Below are positions 13,620 through 15,944 of a DNA stretch of 15,944 nucleotides, piece by piece. Position numbers and translations under genes: made by a program. The stretch's first letter is position 1. Each line of letters starts with the position of its first letter. The stretch comes from an uncultured Clostridia bacterium (GTDB lineage Bacteria; Bacillota_A; Clostridia; TANB77; CAG-508): the NCBI GenBank assembly GCA_947369305.1, contig CANBLA010000013.1, forward strand, positions 1 through 15,944, read 5' to 3'. The notes beneath the pieces are model-generated. The model was given only the letters and a program-made list of their open reading frames with translations. It did no database searches and was not told the origin of the DNA.

Positions 13620-14516
13620 TTATTTTTCTAAACTATTTCGTATATTCTCTAATTCTTCTTTCGAAAAATAATATTCTCGATTGCAAAAATGACATTTTGT
13701 ATGCGCCTGTCCATCTTCTGCAATTATATTATCTAGTTCGCTTTTTCCAATGGACACTAAGCCATCAGCAAACCTATCTTTGGAACAATCACAATGAAAT
13801 TTTATTTCTAAATTATTGATTAAAAATAAAGCATTTTCATCTCCTGTAACGGTTCTTATCATATCTTCTAAGCTCATTTGCTGTTCTAACATTTCACTAA
13901 CACTTTTGGCATGTGCAATGGCTTTTTCAATCTTACAAATCTCAGTTTCTGTTGCATCTGGCATCAGCTGAACCATGTAACCACCACTTTTTTTCACACC
14001 ATTTTTGTCGACTAAAACCCCCAACGCTAAAACAGTTGGTTTTTGCTGAGATTGGGCAAAATACTCTGTAAAATCTTCTGCGATTTCTCCAGAAACTAGC
14101 GGTACAAGACCATTATACGATTTTTCTGTAAAAGTATTTTCTCGAATAATGTTTAAAAAGCCATTGGTTCCAACCGCTTCTCCTACAGCAATTTTACCTT
14201 TTTCATTAAGTGGTAATTCCACATTTGGATTTTGAGTATATAATTTTACAAGGGATTTACTATTCTCTCTTTTTACAACAGAAACTACTGAACCAACTGG
14301 TCCATGTCCATTTATTTGAATTGTGATACTATCTTCTTTTTCTTTAATTTCTGTTAGTCCCATCATACCAGCTATTGTAGCTACTCTCCCAAGTACTGCT
14401 GTAGTAGTTGGCGTTAAATCGTGTAAAGTTCGAATATATTCGACTAATTCAGTTGTGTCTGCAGCAATCACACTAACCTTGCCTTCATAAGCTAACCCTT
14501 TTATTGCTCTATTCAT
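13620..14516 (-). CDS. hslO: Redox-regulated chaperone Hsp33
   Basis: Hsp33 is a cytoplasmic holdase activated when oxidation releases zinc from four cysteines and unfolds its C-terminal domain. The 298-residue product is of normal length. It shows the N-terminal MNRAIKGLAYEGKVSVIAAD, IQINGHGPVGSV in the core, and the C-terminal zinc site HCDC (about 240) and KCHFC about 30 residues later, the CxC...CxxC pattern. ATG at 14514-14516 follows AAGGAAAG. It lies 14 nt after the hypothetical gene and 35 nt before the TSCPD gene, all likely one transcript; two of the three products are cysteine-rich. Confidence 0.96.
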   Translation of the reverse strand: MNRAIKGLAYEGKVSVIAADTTELVEYIRTLHDLTPTTTAVLGRVATIAGMMGLTEIKEKEDSITIQINGHGPVGSVVSVVKRENSKSLVKLYTQNPNVELPLNEKGKIAVGEAVGTNGFLNIIRENTFTEKSYNGLVPLVSGEIAEDFTEYFAQSQQKPTVLALGVLVDKNGVKKSGGYMVQLMPDATETEICKIEKAIAHAKSVSEMLEQQMSLEDMIRTVTGDENALFLINNLEIKFHCDCSKDRFADGLVSIGKSELDNIIAEDGQAHTKCHFCNREYYFSKEELENIRNSLEK

Positions 14517-14530
14517 TTTCTTTCCTTTCT

Positions 14531-14833
14531 TTATTGATTAAATACCTTCTTAACTGTTTGATAACTATTCATTAACAATACATATTTCATTTCTTCTGGA
14601 ACATTTTCATTATACATCGCATTGGTAATTGGTATCGTATAGCAGGAATATTGTGGCATAAAAAATCTCGTTTTTATAATATAATCAATCAAACAATCAT
14701 CCTCTTTAATAGCAATTTCATGTCGTTGCAAAAATGTTTTTAACATCTGTGTATATTCATTATGAAAATAGTTGAAAATATTCATATATTCTTTTGTTTC
14801 TAATATTTTTTCTTCTTTTCGTTTCTCTAACAT
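14531..14833 (-). CDS. Hypothetical 100-residue protein
   Basis: I do not recognise a family. The protein has a charged, helical N-terminus (MLEKRKEEKILETKEYM), then an aromatic-rich middle including FNYFHNEYTQMLKTFL and FFMPQYSCYTIPI, without membrane helices or a signal peptide. ATG at 14831-14833 follows GAGGAAAAG closely, and a promoter lies at 14868-14896, so it looks like a real first gene of the hslO unit. Codon use matches the neighbours. A role linked to Hsp33 is only suggested by position. Confidence 0.7.
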   Translation of the reverse strand: MLEKRKEEKILETKEYMNIFNYFHNEYTQMLKTFLQRHEIAIKEDDCLIDYIIKTRFFMPQYSCYTIPITNAMYNENVPEEMKYVLLMNSYQTVKKVFNQ

Positions 14834-14867
14834 CTTTTCCTCATTTTTTTAGTACATTCTTTATATT

Positions 14868-14896
14868 ATTTTAACTCATATTAAAAAAAATAACAA
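14868..14896 (-). promoter_or_regulatory. Promoter of the hypothetical / hslO / TSCPD unit
   Basis: TTGTTA (14896-14891) and TAAAAT (14873-14868) on the minus strand, 17 nt apart, about 30 nt before the first gene's start codon. The spacer carries a run of eight T. Confidence 0.55.
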
Positions 14897-14973
14897 GTTT
14901 TTATTAAAAAAAATTATTTTTATTTTGTCTCGTTAAAATAATGCACTTTTTTTTTAATTTTTCATATTTTATC

Positions 14974-15002
14974 TTGTCATATTTTACATTTTATGATATT
15001 AT
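14974..15002 (+). promoter_or_regulatory. Promoter of pflB
   Basis: TTGTCA (14974-14979), 17 nt, TATTAT (14997-15002). The start would be near 15009; a strong TTAGGAGGAAA site at about 15043-15052 precedes the ATG. The gap 14834-15057 is otherwise AT-rich without other recognisable content. Confidence 0.55.
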
Positions 15003-15057
15003 TTTCACGTTTAATATATCATTTTAAGGAAAATATATTTTTAGGAGGAAAAAAATT

Positions 15058-15893
15058 ATGAAATTTGAACAATGGAACAATTTTAATGAAGGTGATTGGA
15101 CTAATGAAATTAATGTAAGAAATTTTATCCAAACCAATTATACTCCGTATGAAGGCGATTGTTCTTTCCTTGCTGATGCAACAGAAAAGACACGCAATCT
15201 ATGGAATACCGTTTTGGATTTATATAAAAAAGAAAAAGAAAATGGTGGTGTTTTAGAAATCTCTAACGATATTGCTTCTACAATTACAAGCCACGAAGCT
15301 GGTTATATCAACAAAGATTTAGAACAAATTGTTGGACTTCAAACTGAAAAACCATTAAAACGTGCTATCATGCCAAATGGCGGTATTCGCATTGTCGAAA
15401 AATCTTGTGCTGCTTACAATACTAAAGTCTCAGATAATCTTGAGGATATTTATCATCATTATCGTCGTACGCACAACGATGGAGTATTTACAGCTTATAC
15501 ACCAGCTATCCGTGCAGCTCGTAGTTCACATTTAATTACTGGCTTACCAGATGGTTATGGTCGTCGGACGTATCATTGGTGATTTTCGTCGTGTTGCTTT
15601 ATATGGTGTAGATAGTTTGATTGATGAGAAAAAACAAGAATTTGAAAACACAATCTCAAGCGATTTTACATCTGATATTATTCGTGAACGTGAAGAAATT
15701 CATGACCAAATTAAGGCTTTAGAAGAATTAAAAATTATGGCTCAGAAATATGGTTTCGATATTTCAAAACCAGCTTCTAATGCAAAAGAGGCCGTTCAAT
15801 GGTTATATTTCGCTTATTTAGGAACCACTAAAGAGCAAAATGGAGCTGCTATGAGTATTGGTCGTACTTCTACTTTCTTAGATATTTACTTAA
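15058..15893 (+). CDS. pflB: Pyruvate formate-lyase (formate C-acetyltransferase), 5' part, frameshifted and cut
   Basis: PflB converts pyruvate and CoA to acetyl-CoA and formate by a glycyl-radical mechanism in anaerobic fermentation. The first frame (15058-15582, 174 codons) has [32 protein letters not shown] and [20 protein letters not shown], all PflB. After GLPDGYGR the frame goes to RTYHW and stops. Skipping one base near 15565 restores [20 protein letters not shown] and, later, [20 protein letters not shown] and [16 protein letters not shown], ending at 15893. The single extra base, close to a contig end with adapter, is most likely a sequencing error rather than a real pseudogene. The active-site cysteines and radical glycine are beyond the end. 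The CGT-rich Arg codon use fits high expression. Confidence 0.9.
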
Positions 15894-15944
15894 ATCGGAA
15901 GAGCACACGTCTGAACTCCAGTCACTGGCACCTATCTCGTATGC
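15894..15944 (+). other. Illumina TruSeq-type adapter with index (not genomic)
   Basis: The bases from 15894 match the standard read-1 3' adapter, with the core GAAGAGCACACGTCTGAACT at 15899-15918. It continues to CCAGTCAC, an 8-base index (TGGCACCT at 15926-15933) and the constant ATCTCGTATGC. In the pflB frame it translates as KSTRLNSSH, a known contaminant peptide in databases. The genomic sequence should be trimmed here. Confidence 0.97.

Noticed and set aside
1..15944. tRNA genes, CRISPR arrays, insertion sequences, prophage genes
   Set aside because: No cloverleaf, regularly spaced repeats, transposase or integrase signatures were seen on either strand.

Overview
The window is AT-rich DNA from a low-GC Firmicute, most likely an uncultured gut-type clostridium. 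Supporting signs are strong AGGAGG-type ribosome binding sites, frequent GTG/TTG starts, sigma-A promoters with exact 17-bp spacers, an Hsp33 and TSCPD-domain pair, and a class B PBP with PASTA domains. I cannot name the species. The last 51 bases (15894-15944) are Illumina library adapter, so this is a contig end; the left end cuts carB.

Layout. 1-2961 (minus) is a pyrimidine unit: a promoter, a 36-codon leader ORF, an attenuator hairpin, carA, an MFS-type transporter and partial carB. 3101-3835 (minus) is a small accessory island: a PBECR-type predicted RNase with its own consensus promoter, a hairpin-forming short transcript upstream and a roughly 130-nt structured RNA candidate downstream. 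3938-5645 (minus) is rpsB-tsf. 5808-7746 (minus) is a DUF6056-like polytopic membrane protein plus a one-TM surface protein. 7809-12287 (minus) holds dapF, a PBP2/SpoVD-like transpeptidase, a J-like protein lacking HPD and an HD-domain hydrolase. ksgA/rsmA (plus, 12447-13307) is divergent from the HD gene and convergent with a unit of TSCPD protein, hslO and a hypothetical gene (minus, 13330-14833). pflB (plus) starts at 15058, is frameshifted near 15565, and runs into the adapter.

How the parts work together. CarA and CarB make carbamoyl phosphate for pyrimidine and arginine synthesis. The leader before carA has a ribosome-binding site, a pause-type hairpin, a U-rich tract and a stop codon in the terminator stem, which is the logic of enterobacterial pyrBI attenuation rather than PyrR. 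DapF makes meso-diaminopimelate, the peptide cross-link residue that the adjacent PBP uses. The start codon of dapF lies inside what looks like the terminator of the PBP gene.

The best candidates for something undescribed are the carA leader, the PBECR gene with its flanking RNAs, and the dapF start hairpin. All are read from sequence alone, without alignment or folding software.
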